Source: G041200185 sp041200185
GTDB lineage: Bacteria; Pseudomonadota; Alphaproteobacteria; BNTO01
Length of the DNA: 64,000 nucleotides
Direction: 5' to 3'
Assembly: GCA_041200185.1 (NCBI GenBank)
Contig: CP165730.1
Span: forward strand, 434,001 to 498,000
The translations under genes and the position numbers were made by a program. How positions within the stretch are numbered: the stretch's first letter is position 1; the number at the start of each line of letters is the position of its first letter. The notes below the pieces were generated by a model. It was given only the letters and a program-made list of their open reading frames with translations, did not search any database and had not been told where the DNA came from. Below are positions 26,291 to 35,218 of the stretch, one piece after another.

Positions 26291-28150
26291 TTAATTTTTC
26301 ACTCCGAAAAAACTCTTCAGCGAAGTGACAAACCTGGTCCACAACCCCGGCTTTTTAGCAGGAGTCGCCGGTGCAGGGGCAGCACTTTCCTCCCGACTAG
26401 CAGAAAGGCTCGTTGAGGAAGTTGACGGCTCCTGCTCTCCCATCGTCATCGAAGTTGCCTCACTCTTCAGTGCTGCTGATGTTGCCTCACTGACGTCGTG
26501 ATTTTTATGACTCTCCTCAGGCTCGGTTTGCGCCTGCGTCTTTTCATTCTCTTCCTTTGCTGGCTTGCTTGGCTTTTTTCCAGCAGTCTTTTTTAGATCG
26601 GGATCCTCACTAATTTTGACCGCCATAAATGCCGACACGCCCCCACGGTTGACCTTAAGAAGGATATAATCCTGCGTCTTTGCCGCCTTCAAGACGATTT
26701 CCCGGAACTCTTGAGCACTGCGAATTTCTGTCTGGTTGACAGCAACAATGCAATCCTGCGGACGAAGACCAGCGTTGTCTGCTGGGCTATCCGGGGTTAC
26801 CTTGCGGACGAGAGCTCCCTTTAAATTCTCCTTATTCGCAGGGAAATCACTGAGCGTGAGCCCCAAGATTTCAGCTGGCCGGCCGTTCTCCTTACTGTCG
26901 TCTGTGGAGATTCCGTTGATCTTTGCGAAGTCCCCGACCTTAACTTTAATGACCATCTCTTTGCCTTTGCGGATAACGGTAACTTTATGTTCGGAATCCA
27001 CTTGAGCATTATCAACAGCGCGGGATAACTGGTGAACATCGTTCACAAGGGCGTCATCAAATTTGACGATAACGTCGTCCTCTTGTATACCAGCTATAGC
27101 TGCCGGTCCCTCTTTCTCAACCCGCATAACGACAGCGCCGCCTTTGTAGGTCTTGATATTGAGGCCTGCCATATGTTCCTTTGTAAAGTCACCGACGCTC
27201 ACACCCAGCGCACCATGCCGGACCTTTTTGTATTTGATAAGCTGCTCTAGTACACGCAGAGCATTATCAGACGGAATTGCGAAGCCGATCCCAACGTTAC
27301 CTCCCGAAGGTGTCACGATGACTGTGTTAATGCCAATAACCTCGCCCTTCATGTTAACGAGGCAGCCACCAGAGTTGCCCGCATTAATCTGTGCGCTGTG
27401 CTGGAGGAAATCGTCATTCAGCGACACACCGCCAATGTGCAAATCACGTCCTTTAGCTGAGATGATACCGCAGGTTACCGTATTACCTAACCCAAAGGGG
27501 TTGCCTACAGCAACCACCCACTGACCAACCTCCGACTGAGACGAGGCTCCCCACCTGACAGGAAGAACTTTATTGCGCTTCTCAACAGGGATGTCTGATA
27601 GATTCACTTTCAAAACTGCCAAATCCGTACGAGGGTCGGAGCCGTGGACGACAGCTGGAACTTCCGTTTTGTCATCAAAGAAGATTTTGACACTCACAGC
27701 ATCTTCGACAATGTGGTAATTGGTGGCAACGTAAACAACATCTTTGTCGACACCGATAAAGAACCCTGACCCACCGACCGGCACTTTCCGCGGAGCATCG
27801 CTTGGCGCGGGGAAGAACCGGAAGAAATCGTCAAAAGGCGTTCCTTGGAACTTTTTGCCAAGGGACCGCATCTCATCATTCTGATTTTTGGCCTGAACAG
27901 CCGTAATACTCACAACACTTCCAACAACCGATTTTGCCAGCGCTGAGAAGTCCCACATCACAGGCATCTCAGCCGCTTTGTGCTCTACTCCAGGCTCCTT
28001 AGGAGCTTTTGCTGCATCACCATTCTCCGCTGGCTGTTCTGCCGTTACAACAAGGGTAGAGTCTCCAGCAGAGGGGTCTGCACGAAGCAATCCTACGTTC
28101 GCACAACCCAACGACAATAGTGTGACAATAGCTGATTTTCTTAACGACAT
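26291..28150 (-). CDS. degP: DegP/HtrA-family periplasmic serine endoprotease with extended C-terminal tail
   Basis: Envelope protein quality-control protease. The signal peptide MSLRKSAIVTLLSLGCANVG is followed by a trypsin-like domain with the triad in order: His in TNYHIVED (about 150), Asp in PRTDLAVLK (about 182) and Ser in NAGNSGGCLV (about 257). Two PDZ domains follow (about 315-400 and 430-510). The last 95 residues are unusual: a Lys/Glu/Ser/Thr/Ala-rich, apparently disordered linker ending in a short amphipathic basic end (KKPGLWTRFVTSLKSFFGV). Total length is 619, well above the usual 470-500. It could equally be named mucD or degQ. The tail may tether the protein to membrane; that is inference. 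Confidence 0.93.
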   Translation of the reverse strand: MSLRKSAIVTLLSLGCANVGLLRADPSAGDSTLVVTAEQPAENGDAAKAPKEPGVEHKAAEMPVMWDFSALAKSVVGSVVSITAVQAKNQNDEMRSLGKKFQGTPFDDFFRFFPAPSDAPRKVPVGGSGFFIGVDKDVVYVATNYHIVEDAVSVKIFFDDKTEVPAVVHGSDPRTDLAVLKVNLSDIPVEKRNKVLPVRWGASSQSEVGQWVVAVGNPFGLGNTVTCGIISAKGRDLHIGGVSLNDDFLQHSAQINAGNSGGCLVNMKGEVIGINTVIVTPSGGNVGIGFAIPSDNALRVLEQLIKYKKVRHGALGVSVGDFTKEHMAGLNIKTYKGGAVVMRVEKEGPAAIAGIQEDDVIVKFDDALVNDVHQLSRAVDNAQVDSEHKVTVIRKGKEMVIKVKVGDFAKINGISTDDSKENGRPAEILGLTLSDFPANKENLKGALVRKVTPDSPADNAGLRPQDCIVAVNQTEIRSAQEFREIVLKAAKTQDYILLKVNRGGVSAFMAVKISEDPDLKKTAGKKPSKPAKEENEKTQAQTEPEESHKNHDVSEATSAALKSEATSMTMGEQEPSTSSTSLSASREESAAPAPATPAKKPGLWTRFVTSLKSFFGVKN

Positions 28151-28202
28151 GTAGCCCCCTTTTTTGGCCTATTTTATGGTAAATCCCAATCCTATACCTT
28201 TC

Positions 28203-28208
28203 ATTATA
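28203..28208 (-). promoter_or_regulatory. Candidate -10 box for the degP-like gene
   Basis: Reads TATAAT on the minus strand, about 53 nt before the ATG. No clear -35 or extended -10; no heat-shock (sigma-32) consensus seen. Confidence 0.4.
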
Positions 28209-28317
28209 TCTGAAAAAGAAAGGATGGGAAATGTACCTCACCCTCTCAAACTCTTCTCTGCTAACTGAACTTTTTGAGTTCAAACATTAACCTCATTTGC
28301 AATGAATTTTACATCTC

Positions 28318-29022
28318 TCACTCCTTCTTGGCTTGTTCAGGCGAGGTTAACAATTTGACGACAAGGACCGCCGCAACGGCAGCACAGAAGTGCACTCCTG
28401 CGAAAATCAACAACTGTGACAGGTACGCCCCGCCCGTAAAAAGCGCCATCGAAAGACTTCGTGCAACGTTGAGTGAGCCGTTCGTTAGCGGAATCAAGAC
28501 CATGAGCAACATGCTCAGCGTCCCTCCGATGGCGATCGGCGCAAATCCAGGCGCCACGGCCGAAGTCGTTGCCTGGAGAACAACGAACACCAGAGTAAAA
28601 ACACCAACAAACTCTCCTATGCAACCTGCCATACAAGAGCATTTCATAGGTGAAAGATCGCTTAATCCATTTGGCGCTAACCCATCAGGAAGCGTCAAGT
28701 AAGGCGCTCCTTGAGCCATTATCACAAGGACCCACCCAGCAAGAGCTGCTCCAAGCAACTGCGCAATGATATATCCCGGAAGATCACGGGCTGGCCTTCT
28801 CTTTGAAAGGACCAGGCCCAGGGTCACCGCCGGATTAAGGTGACAGCCCGAGATGGGACCTAACACATAGCAGCATGCCATCAAAACAAAGCCAAAAGCT
28901 AGGCTCACACCTAACCAGCCAATTTGGTGACCTGCAAAAATGGCGCTACCGCACCCCACAAAAACCAATAAAAACGTTCCTAAAAACTCAGAAAACAACT
29001 TTCCTTTGCATGAAGCTGGCAC
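28318..29022 (-). CDS. aqpZ: Aquaporin (MIP family) with an altered second NPA motif
   Basis: Water or small-solute channel of the inner membrane, 234 residues with six predicted helices. The first half has LFSEFLGTFLLVFVGCGSA and the intact first pore motif HLNPAVT. In the second half the expected NPARS reads NVARS (in NGSLNVARSLSMALF), so the second NPA is NVA while the selectivity-filter Arg is kept. There is a CSC-AGC cysteine cluster in the central loop. The length matches AqpZ more than glycerol facilitators. A changed second NPA usually alters conductance or selectivity. The gene stands between degP and ftsB on the same strand. Confidence 0.92.
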   Translation of the reverse strand: MPASCKGKLFSEFLGTFLLVFVGCGSAIFAGHQIGWLGVSLAFGFVLMACCYVLGPISGCHLNPAVTLGLVLSKRRPARDLPGYIIAQLLGAALAGWVLVIMAQGAPYLTLPDGLAPNGLSDLSPMKCSCMAGCIGEFVGVFTLVFVVLQATTSAVAPGFAPIAIGGTLSMLLMVLIPLTNGSLNVARSLSMALFTGGAYLSQLLIFAGVHFCAAVAAVLVVKLLTSPEQAKKE

Positions 29023-29187
29023 CTTGCCACCCCTCTCATTCCACCCCCTACTGTCAGGTTGACTCTTTTTCTAGAGGCTGTCAAGCACCCCTCGGCGCTG
29101 CTCGCATTTCCCTTGTGAGATCAGCAAAGACTGGACTGGAAAAGCACTTCATTACTCCATAAGACCTTATAGGGCCCCCACTCGTCC

Positions 29188-29559
29188 CTAAGGAGCTTTC
29201 TGAGCCACAGCCGCCGCAGATCGAAACACATCAGCTGCTTCAAGGATAATTTCATCGGGCTCCGCCATATTAAGGACCTCCCTTGCGCGCTCATCCAACA
29301 AGTCGAGATCCAAACTTTGTGGGCGCAAAAGGCGGATCTGTCGTGCCAGAGTCTCTGTTTCATCCTCTAGCTTTGTCAAAACTTCACGCTCTTCTTGAAC
29401 GATACGGCGGATTTTCCAGAGAGCCAGTAGACCACGATTGCCATGGAGGAGATGGTAAGTCATATAAGCCATCAAACCTCCCCACAGGGCAAGTCTCATA
29501 AGAGCCTTTCTCTGGTGATGTCGGTCAGGTTGGTTAGATGCGTAAAAGGAAGATTTCAT
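29188..29559 (-). CDS. ftsB: Septum formation initiator, FtsB/DivIC family
   Basis: Small bitopic division protein that bridges FtsQ and FtsL. It has a short cytoplasmic N-terminus, one transmembrane segment (ALWGGLMAYMTYHLL, about 24-38), a coiled coil (about 46-80, with LEDETETLARQIRLLRPQSLD) and the typical DLLDERAREVLNMAEPDEIIL end. Length is 123 residues. The start ATG overlaps the eno stop in ATGA, the classic alphaproteobacterial eno-divIC arrangement, indicating translational coupling. Confidence 0.92.
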   Translation of the reverse strand: MKSSFYASNQPDRHHQRKALMRLALWGGLMAYMTYHLLHGNRGLLALWKIRRIVQEEREVLTKLEDETETLARQIRLLRPQSLDLDLLDERAREVLNMAEPDEIILEAADVFRSAAAVAQKAP

Positions 29560-30851
29560 GATGACATCCTTGAATTACTGTAAGTGCTTTTGTAAAAGAA
29601 GGCGCTTGGACCCATGTATTCCTCAATTCTCATCAATCTATTATATTTCGCCAAGCGCTCACTTCGCGACACTGAACCCGTCTTAATTTGTCCAGCCCCC
29701 ACTGCCACAGCCAAATCGGCAATGAAAGTGTCTTCTGTTTCGCCAGAACGGTGCGAGATGATCGTTTGCCAGCCATTATTTTGTGCTAGGCGGCAGGTTT
29801 CGAGCGTCTCCGTCAAAGTTCCGATTTGATTTGGTTTGATTAGGACGGCGTCTGCTGACTTTTCCCTTAGTCCTCTCTCTAAACGCTGGGGTGAGGTTAC
29901 AAAAAGATCGTCCCCCACAATCTGTAGTCGATCTCCAAGCCGCTTCGTCAAAAGCTGCCATCCTTCCCAATCCTCCTCACCAAGGCCATCCTCCAAGGAA
30001 AATAGAGGATAGGAACGACTCAGTTCCTCATAAAATTCAACGAGGGCCGACGAACTCAGTACGCGCCCGTCAATGTGGTATCCGTCATCACGGTGAAGTT
30101 CGCTCGCTGCGACGTCTAAGGCGAAGGCAAAATCGCGCCCCAAAGCATACCCAGCCTTTTCAACGGACTGACTCAGGAGGTCCAGGGCCTCGCGTGAACC
30201 TCGGAGATCAGGTGCCACACCCCCCTCATCTCCCACACTCGTCGCAAGTCCTTTTTCGCGAAGAAGCGATTTTAACGCGTAGTAAACCTCGCAGCTAGCA
30301 CGAAGAGCTTCGGAAAATCGGGTGCTACCCACAGGAACAATCATAAATTCTTGGATATCCAAAGAGTTCGCTGCGTGAGCCCCACCGTTGAGGACATTTA
30401 TAAGAGGAAGCGGCAACATCCCCGACTTGCGCACAGGGAAGAGTCTTTGCAAATAACGAAAAAGGGGAAGACGAGAGACTTCTGCCGCGGCCCGTGCTAC
30501 AGCAAGACTTACAGCTAAAATGGCATTAGCCCCTAAGCGACTTTTGTTTGCTGATCCATCCAACTGACACATAGCAGCATCAATGCCGTTCTGGTCCGTG
30601 CAGTGCCAGTCCTTAAGTAAAGGACGAAAAAAGAGATTAATAGCTTTGACAGCCTCAAGCACTCCCTTTCCTCGAAAGCGTTGCGGATTGCCATCTCGCC
30701 TTTCGATGGCTTCAAATGACCCCGTCGAGGCACCTGACGGGACGGATGCCCGGCCACAGACACCCCCTTCAATATAAACATCGGCTTCTACCGTTGGAAT
30801 CCCACGTGAATCCAGAATCTCCCTTGCTCTAATGTCGACAATCCTCAGCAT
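29556..30851 (-). CDS. eno: Enolase
   Basis: Interconverts 2-phosphoglycerate and phosphoenolpyruvate; in many bacteria it is also a component of RNase E complexes. At 431 residues it has full length. Motifs: AREILDSRGIPTVEADV, SVPSGASTGSFEAIERRDG, LPLINVLNGGAHAANSLDIQ, SVGDEGGVAPDL, the metal ligands in LEDGLGEEDWEGW and VGDDLFVTS, catalytic Lys in IKPNQIGTLTE, and SHRSGETEDTFIADLAV. The ATG at 30851 has GGGA upstream; the frame back to 30893 is not used. kdsA, the usual neighbour between pyrG and eno in this class, is not present. Confidence 0.97.
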   Translation of the reverse strand: MLRIVDIRAREILDSRGIPTVEADVYIEGGVCGRASVPSGASTGSFEAIERRDGNPQRFRGKGVLEAVKAINLFFRPLLKDWHCTDQNGIDAAMCQLDGSANKSRLGANAILAVSLAVARAAAEVSRLPLFRYLQRLFPVRKSGMLPLPLINVLNGGAHAANSLDIQEFMIVPVGSTRFSEALRASCEVYYALKSLLREKGLATSVGDEGGVAPDLRGSREALDLLSQSVEKAGYALGRDFAFALDVAASELHRDDGYHIDGRVLSSSALVEFYEELSRSYPLFSLEDGLGEEDWEGWQLLTKRLGDRLQIVGDDLFVTSPQRLERGLREKSADAVLIKPNQIGTLTETLETCRLAQNNGWQTIISHRSGETEDTFIADLAVAVGAGQIKTGSVSRSERLAKYNRLMRIEEYMGPSAFFYKSTYSNSRMSS

Positions 30852-31021
30852 AGTTCCCGCTACCGCAAACACCCCCTTCGCAAAGTAAACCATTCTCCAA
30901 GTGGCATCAAGAAAAACCAGATGAGTCGGACTGTTTGGAGCGATAAAACTTCCCCTCCTTGACGCCAGGGCTCAATTGTTCCAGTCTTGGGTTATCGGGG
31001 GAGGATCTTTTAGGGGGATCT

Positions 31022-32287
31022 GTGGCACGTTCGTGTTGTGCTCTTTTTCTGGCGTCATTTTCTCTTGTTTCGGCTTGTCAGGGGATGCAGGGAGCCCCTC
31101 ATCATAGGCGCATTAAATTCACACCTCAAATGGATGACGCTCTTCGCCAGGCTGTCGAAGAAGTTGGCGCCGGGGACTGGGGTAGGACAACAAGTGTCTA
31201 CAAACGAATTCTCGGGTACAGGAATACAGATCCTGGTCACAATGAGATACGGCGCTGCCGAGAACGGTGGAAGCACTACCTCTCTGTCCCCGAAACCAAG
31301 CAACCTTGGACAGAAGAGGAAGATAGTCTCCTCATCGCCAAAGCGCAGGAACTTGGACAAAAGTGGACCAAAATTTCTACCTTCCTTGAAGGCAGGTCCG
31401 ATATTGCTGTTAAAAACCGGTTTTTCGTACTTTTACAAAATCCTCAGCATATTCACAAGCTGGCCAGTGTCAAACGCAATTTGCGTCCAACGCGAATGCC
31501 TACGCTGACCACTCAACCGGCTAATCCTATTCCGCCACTCGCCGCAGTGGCTTCGCAGCCCTTGCCTCAGGAGGTGAAAGGCCCGCTCTCTTTGGCGCCC
31601 AATACACCATTTACCCCTACTCCAAGCTTAATATCAGTCGAATCAGCTCCCATATTCAGTCATTCTACTTTCAACAATCCCCTATTTTTTAACGCTCCAC
31701 CCTTTCAGTCGCAACTGAACTACGTACAACCTACCGGCATTCCTGCTTTTCCTTCCTTTCCTCATCAACAAGCAACGCGCATTCAGGAGAAGACCTGCCA
31801 GCAACCTATTCTAGGGTCTCCTGCTTCTGTCAGCAAAAATCTCACCGAAGAAGAACGACCTACTTTCGCGTTGCAGAGGCCTACAGAGCTCCTCACAGAG
31901 GCCAGCCAGCAGGTTCCTATTAGCAACCTGAGCTCCCGTGAAGAGAGACAGCCCGCTCTCACATTTCACGGTCCATCAGAACTGCCAACAGAGACGATCC
32001 CGCCTTCTCCCCTGCCTTCGTTAGCCGCGCAGCAGGATACAACCGGGGAGGACCCTCAGGAGGATATTATGACGTGGTTTGACCAAATTCTTCAAGAATC
32101 GAGGCAGAGCAACCAAAACTCTCTTTCTCACGACATTGATACTCATTCGACTTACTCATACAACGTCGTTGACCCTCTTGCTTATCAAATAGAAACAGAT
32201 GGTTTCTCTGATTCTCCCGGCATTCTTTCACCACTGCGCATCACCACGGACTCAGGGGAGGAGTCGGATGATGAGAGTGAATCATAG
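31022..32287 (+). CDS. Exported protein with two Myb/SANT-type DNA-binding repeats (candidate nucleomodulin)
   Basis: The GTG at 31022 (AGGGGG 5 nt upstream) was preferred over a TTG at 30959 because it gives a compact signal peptide: VARSCCALFLASFSLVSA. Two tandem Myb repeats follow. Repeat 1 (about 31-88) contains GDWGR and ends RRCRERWKHYLSVP. Repeat 2 (about 93-138) reads PWTEEEDSLLIAKAQELG, then KWTKISTFLEGRSDIAVKNR, an almost textbook R3-type repeat with spaced tryptophans. The remaining 280 residues are Pro/Ser/Thr/Gln-rich and disordered, ending in an acidic Ser/Asp/Glu tail like a eukaryotic transactivation region. R2R3-like Myb domains are characteristic of eukaryotes. Export plus DNA-binding repeats suggests a host-nucleus effector. 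The fold is seen clearly; the role is inference. Confidence 0.85.
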   Translation: MARSCCALFLASFSLVSACQGMQGAPHHRRIKFTPQMDDALRQAVEEVGAGDWGRTTSVYKRILGYRNTDPGHNEIRRCRERWKHYLSVPETKQPWTEEEDSLLIAKAQELGQKWTKISTFLEGRSDIAVKNRFFVLLQNPQHIHKLASVKRNLRPTRMPTLTTQPANPIPPLAAVASQPLPQEVKGPLSLAPNTPFTPTPSLISVESAPIFSHSTFNNPLFFNAPPFQSQLNYVQPTGIPAFPSFPHQQATRIQEKTCQQPILGSPASVSKNLTEEERPTFALQRPTELLTEASQQVPISNLSSREERQPALTFHGPSELPTETIPPSPLPSLAAQQDTTGEDPQEDIMTWFDQILQESRQSNQNSLSHDIDTHSTYSYNVVDPLAYQIETDGFSDSPGILSPLRITTDSGEESDDESES

Positions 32288-32294
32288 GCTTCCA

Positions 32295-32387
32295 TCATGC
32301 CCTCACTGCGCCTCTTTTCGGAGATTGAAAAATCAGCTATCCTTAAGTGTAGAGAAGGAGTAGGGTTTCAGGCTCTGCAGGGCATGA
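32295..32387 (+). promoter_or_regulatory. Infrequent long-range inverted repeat in the infC leader
   Basis: TCATGCCCT at 32295-32303 is the exact reverse complement of AGGGCATGA at 32379-32387. It sits in the 137-bp leader between the Myb gene and infC. It could form a leader structure, but 9 bp over 75 nt may also be chance. Confidence 0.2.
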
Positions 32388-32424
32388 AGAGGAGACGAAG
32401 ATAGCTATCCGGCCAAGAGATTTG

Positions 32425-32964
32425 ATGTCGCGAGAGAAACCTGCTAAGGCGGGGGATTCTCCAAGGATTAATGGCGAGGTGACTGCGCCGGAGGTTCGTC
32501 TGGTGGCCGCAACAGGTGAAGCTTTGGGGATCGTGAGTTTGTCGCATGCGCGAGAGCTTGCCGCCGAGGCTGAGTTGGATCTCGTCGAAATTGCTCCGCA
32601 GTCTGAACCGCCCGTTTGTAAGATCATGAACTACGGTAAGTTCCGGTACGAGCAGCAAAAGAAGAAGAATGAGGCTCGGAAGAGGCAGAAGATCGTCGAG
32701 ACGAAGGAGATCCAGATCCGTCCGGGAATTGATCAGCACGACTTTGAGGTTAAGATGCGCTCAACAGAGAAGTTTTTGCGTAATGGGGATAAGGTCAAAT
32801 TTACCATGCGCTTCCGCGGTCGTGAGATCAACCATCAGGCTATTGGCCTTGATGTTCTCAACCGCGTCATCGAAGGTGTTGCAAGTATTTCTAAAGTTGA
32901 TGTTTCTCCGAAGTTGGAAGGGAAGCAGTATATGATGATTTTGTCTCCACAAATAAAAGGTTAG
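32425..32964 (+). CDS. infC: Translation initiation factor IF-3
   Basis: Binds the 30S subunit and proofreads initiation. Motifs: the N-terminal PRINGEVTAPEVRLV and DLVEIAPQSEPPVCKIMNYGKF, the basic helix EQQKKKNEARKRQK, then the C-terminal KEIQIRPGIDQHDFEVK and KVKFTMRFRGREI. Length is 179 residues. ATG at 32425, with AAGAG upstream; a TTG one codon earlier is also open. The neighbours rpmI-rplT usually found after infC are absent; secG follows after 4 bp, so the two are co-transcribed. Confidence 0.96.
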   Translation: MSREKPAKAGDSPRINGEVTAPEVRLVAATGEALGIVSLSHARELAAEAELDLVEIAPQSEPPVCKIMNYGKFRYEQQKKKNEARKRQKIVETKEIQIRPGIDQHDFEVKMRSTEKFLRNGDKVKFTMRFRGREINHQAIGLDVLNRVIEGVASISKVDVSPKLEGKQYMMILSPQIKG

Positions 32965-32968
32965 GACT

Positions 32969-33370
32969 ATGGTTATTGCTCTTTTGATTCTCCATGCATT
33001 TGTAACAGTTGCGATGATTGGCTTAATTTTGTTGCAAAAAAGCGATGAGGCAGGCCCTCTTGGCATGGGTGGTGGGGGTGGTAACAACGCTCTCTTTACG
33101 GCAAGGGGTGTGGCCAACATTCTGACACGAGCAACTAGTTTTTTGGCGGCGCTTTTTATCGGCAACTGCATTCTCATTGGTGTTTTGACGAACCGCGAGC
33201 AACACGCAGCTGATAAACTTCTGATGCAGAGTCCGGCCAAAACACCTGCGAAAAAGGTTAAAACTATAGCGGCTCCGCAAGCGTCTAAGGTTCAAGATTC
33301 GGTTCAGGGTTCGACAGCGGAAGACGCTAGGACGTCGGCAGCTACGCCATCAGAGCCACCAACGCAGTAG
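32969..33370 (+). CDS. secG: Preprotein translocase subunit SecG
   Basis: Accessory inner-membrane subunit of the SecYEG channel. Two transmembrane helices (ILHAFVTVAMIGLILLQ and FLAALFIGNCILIGVL) flank the family-specific loop with KSDEAGPLGMGGGGG and the FTARGVANILTRAT segment. The C-terminal Pro/Ala/Lys/Ser-rich tail (about residues 80-133) is longer than in E. coli, as is common in alphaproteobacteria. It lies directly between infC and pyrG; secG-pyrG adjacency is typical of the class. Confidence 0.94.
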   Translation: MVIALLILHAFVTVAMIGLILLQKSDEAGPLGMGGGGGNNALFTARGVANILTRATSFLAALFIGNCILIGVLTNREQHAADKLLMQSPAKTPAKKVKTIAAPQASKVQDSVQGSTAEDARTSAATPSEPPTQ

Positions 33371-33423
33371 TTTCTTTGGCCTCGTAGTCATTCTTTTAAT
33401 TTAGGGTCCCATTGGGAGGTTTT

Positions 33424-35076
33424 ATGGCACAAAAAGGTTTCATTTTTGTGACGGGTGGCGTTATGTCCTCCCTCGGAAAGGGACTTGCCGCGGCAAGCCT
33501 TGGCGCACTTTTGCAGGCACGTGGTTTCCGTGTTTGTCTCCGCAAGCTTGATCTCTACTTAAACGTCGACCCCGGCACACTAAGCCCTTACCAGCACGGC
33601 GAAGTTTTTGTCATGGAGGACGGAACTGAGGCGGATTTAGATTTCGGTCACTACGAGCGCTACACGGGGTATGTTGCTAAGTCATCCGACTATCTAACTT
33701 CAGGAAGAGTGTACGAAGAGCTGCTTCAGAAAGAGCGCCGGGGTGATTTTCTGGGAGCTACCGTGCAAGTTATCCCTCATGTTACGAATACAATTAAGGC
33801 CTTTATTACATCAAATACAGAAGGTGTTGATTTCGTGATTTGTGAGATTGGTGGAACAGTTGGAGATATTGAAGGTGGACCTTTTCTTGAAGCGATTCGT
33901 CAATTACGCAGTGATCTCGGCTCTGAGAGGACGATGTTCATCCATCTTACTTACCTCCCTTACGTCAAAACAGCAGGGGAGCTCAAAACAAAACCTACCC
34001 AACACTCCGTAAAAGATTTGCTTCATGCGGGGATTCAGCCTGATTTGCTGTTGTGCCGCTGCGAGGTGCCTCTCTCTCAAAGTATTAGGAATAAGCTCGC
34101 ACTCTTCTGTAATGTTACAGCCGAAAATGTTGTGGCTGCCTTAGATGTCCAAGATATTTACCGCGTTCCAATGAACTATAGTCAGGAACGCTTTGATGAA
34201 CGTGTTTGTCTGCATTTTGGTCTATCTCCTTCCGAACATCCCCTTTCCTTAGGTTGGCTACAGGATTGGGCAAACTTAACCGAAAACATCGAGACGTCTC
34301 AGCGCATGGTTACCGTTGCTCTTGTTGGAAAATACACCGAACTGCAGGACGCTTATAAATCCATTAAGGAAGCCCTTATACATGCTGGAGCCGCTAACAA
34401 AACGCGTGTGAATATTTTGTGGTGTCACTCAGAAAAATCGGAAGATATCATTGCTGAAATTCGGGATGCTGACGCTATTTTGGTACCAGGTGGATTTGGA
34501 CAGCGTGGAATCGACAACAAGATTCGCGCTATCCAGTTTGCTCGAGAAAAAGGCGTTCCCTTCTTTGGTATTTGCTTAGGGATGCAGTTGGCCATTGTTG
34601 AGTCATTCCGGAACATTGCCCACTGGGAAGATGCTGATTCGACAGAATTTTCACCAAAAACGGGGCATCCTGTCATCAGCCTTATTTCAGAATGGACTAG
34701 AAATGATGGCTCTAAAGAACATCGCAGTGCTGAGGTTGATCTGGGAGGTACACTGCGCCTTGGTGCATACCCTTGCCACTTGCAAGAATCCTCTCTCGCA
34801 TATCAAGCTTACGGACAGGAGGTTATTCATGAGCGCCACCGGCATCGCTACGAATTTAACGCCCCTGCCTTTGCTGAAAAAGCGGCTAAAATCGGTCTCA
34901 CCTTTTCGGGTTGGTCACCCGATCGCAAGTTGGCAGAAATTGTCGAGCGGAACGATCATCCTTGGTTTCTTGCTGTCCAGTTTCATCCAGAATTTAAATC
35001 TCAGCCTCTTGCTCCTCATCCACTCTTTGTCTCTTTTCTGCAAGCTGCTCTCCAGTACAAGGAGAAAAAATCGTAG
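33424..35076 (+). CDS. pyrG: CTP synthase
   Basis: Glutamine-dependent amination of UTP to CTP. At 550 residues it is full length. The synthetase domain opens FIFVTGGVMSSLGKGLAAASLG and carries DLYLNVDPGTLSPYQHGEVFV, CEIGGTVGDIE and KTKPTQHSVK. The class I glutaminase half has FGICLGMQ with the nucleophilic Cys (about 384), and the His/Glu pair in QFHPEFKSQP. ATG at 33424 has GGGAGG 6 nt upstream. It is the last gene of infC-secG-pyrG. No kdsA follows; lon converges from the other side. Confidence 0.97.
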   Translation: MAQKGFIFVTGGVMSSLGKGLAAASLGALLQARGFRVCLRKLDLYLNVDPGTLSPYQHGEVFVMEDGTEADLDFGHYERYTGYVAKSSDYLTSGRVYEELLQKERRGDFLGATVQVIPHVTNTIKAFITSNTEGVDFVICEIGGTVGDIEGGPFLEAIRQLRSDLGSERTMFIHLTYLPYVKTAGELKTKPTQHSVKDLLHAGIQPDLLLCRCEVPLSQSIRNKLALFCNVTAENVVAALDVQDIYRVPMNYSQERFDERVCLHFGLSPSEHPLSLGWLQDWANLTENIETSQRMVTVALVGKYTELQDAYKSIKEALIHAGAANKTRVNILWCHSEKSEDIIAEIRDADAILVPGGFGQRGIDNKIRAIQFAREKGVPFFGICLGMQLAIVESFRNIAHWEDADSTEFSPKTGHPVISLISEWTRNDGSKEHRSAEVDLGGTLRLGAYPCHLQESSLAYQAYGQEVIHERHRHRYEFNAPAFAEKAAKIGLTFSGWSPDRKLAEIVERNDHPWFLAVQFHPEFKSQPLAPHPLFVSFLQAALQYKEKKS

Positions 35077-35218
35077 GCGCAAGTCGCCTCCTCGCTGTCG
35101 GAGATGTCTGTGTACTCTACGAATCGAACTTCAGCCACTCCGTTCGACCGCCTGCGTAAATCCAACTGACGCAGGAGAGACTCCTGGACGCGGCCATACC
35201 ATTCAACTAACCGAGGTC

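Noticed and set aside
35077..35218. Possible tRNA or continued coding sequence between pyrG and lon
   Set aside because: A GAATCGAAC string resembles a T-loop on the minus strand, but the flanking T-stem does not pair and there is no acceptor stem. The open frame after pyrG begins beyond its stop with no start codon.
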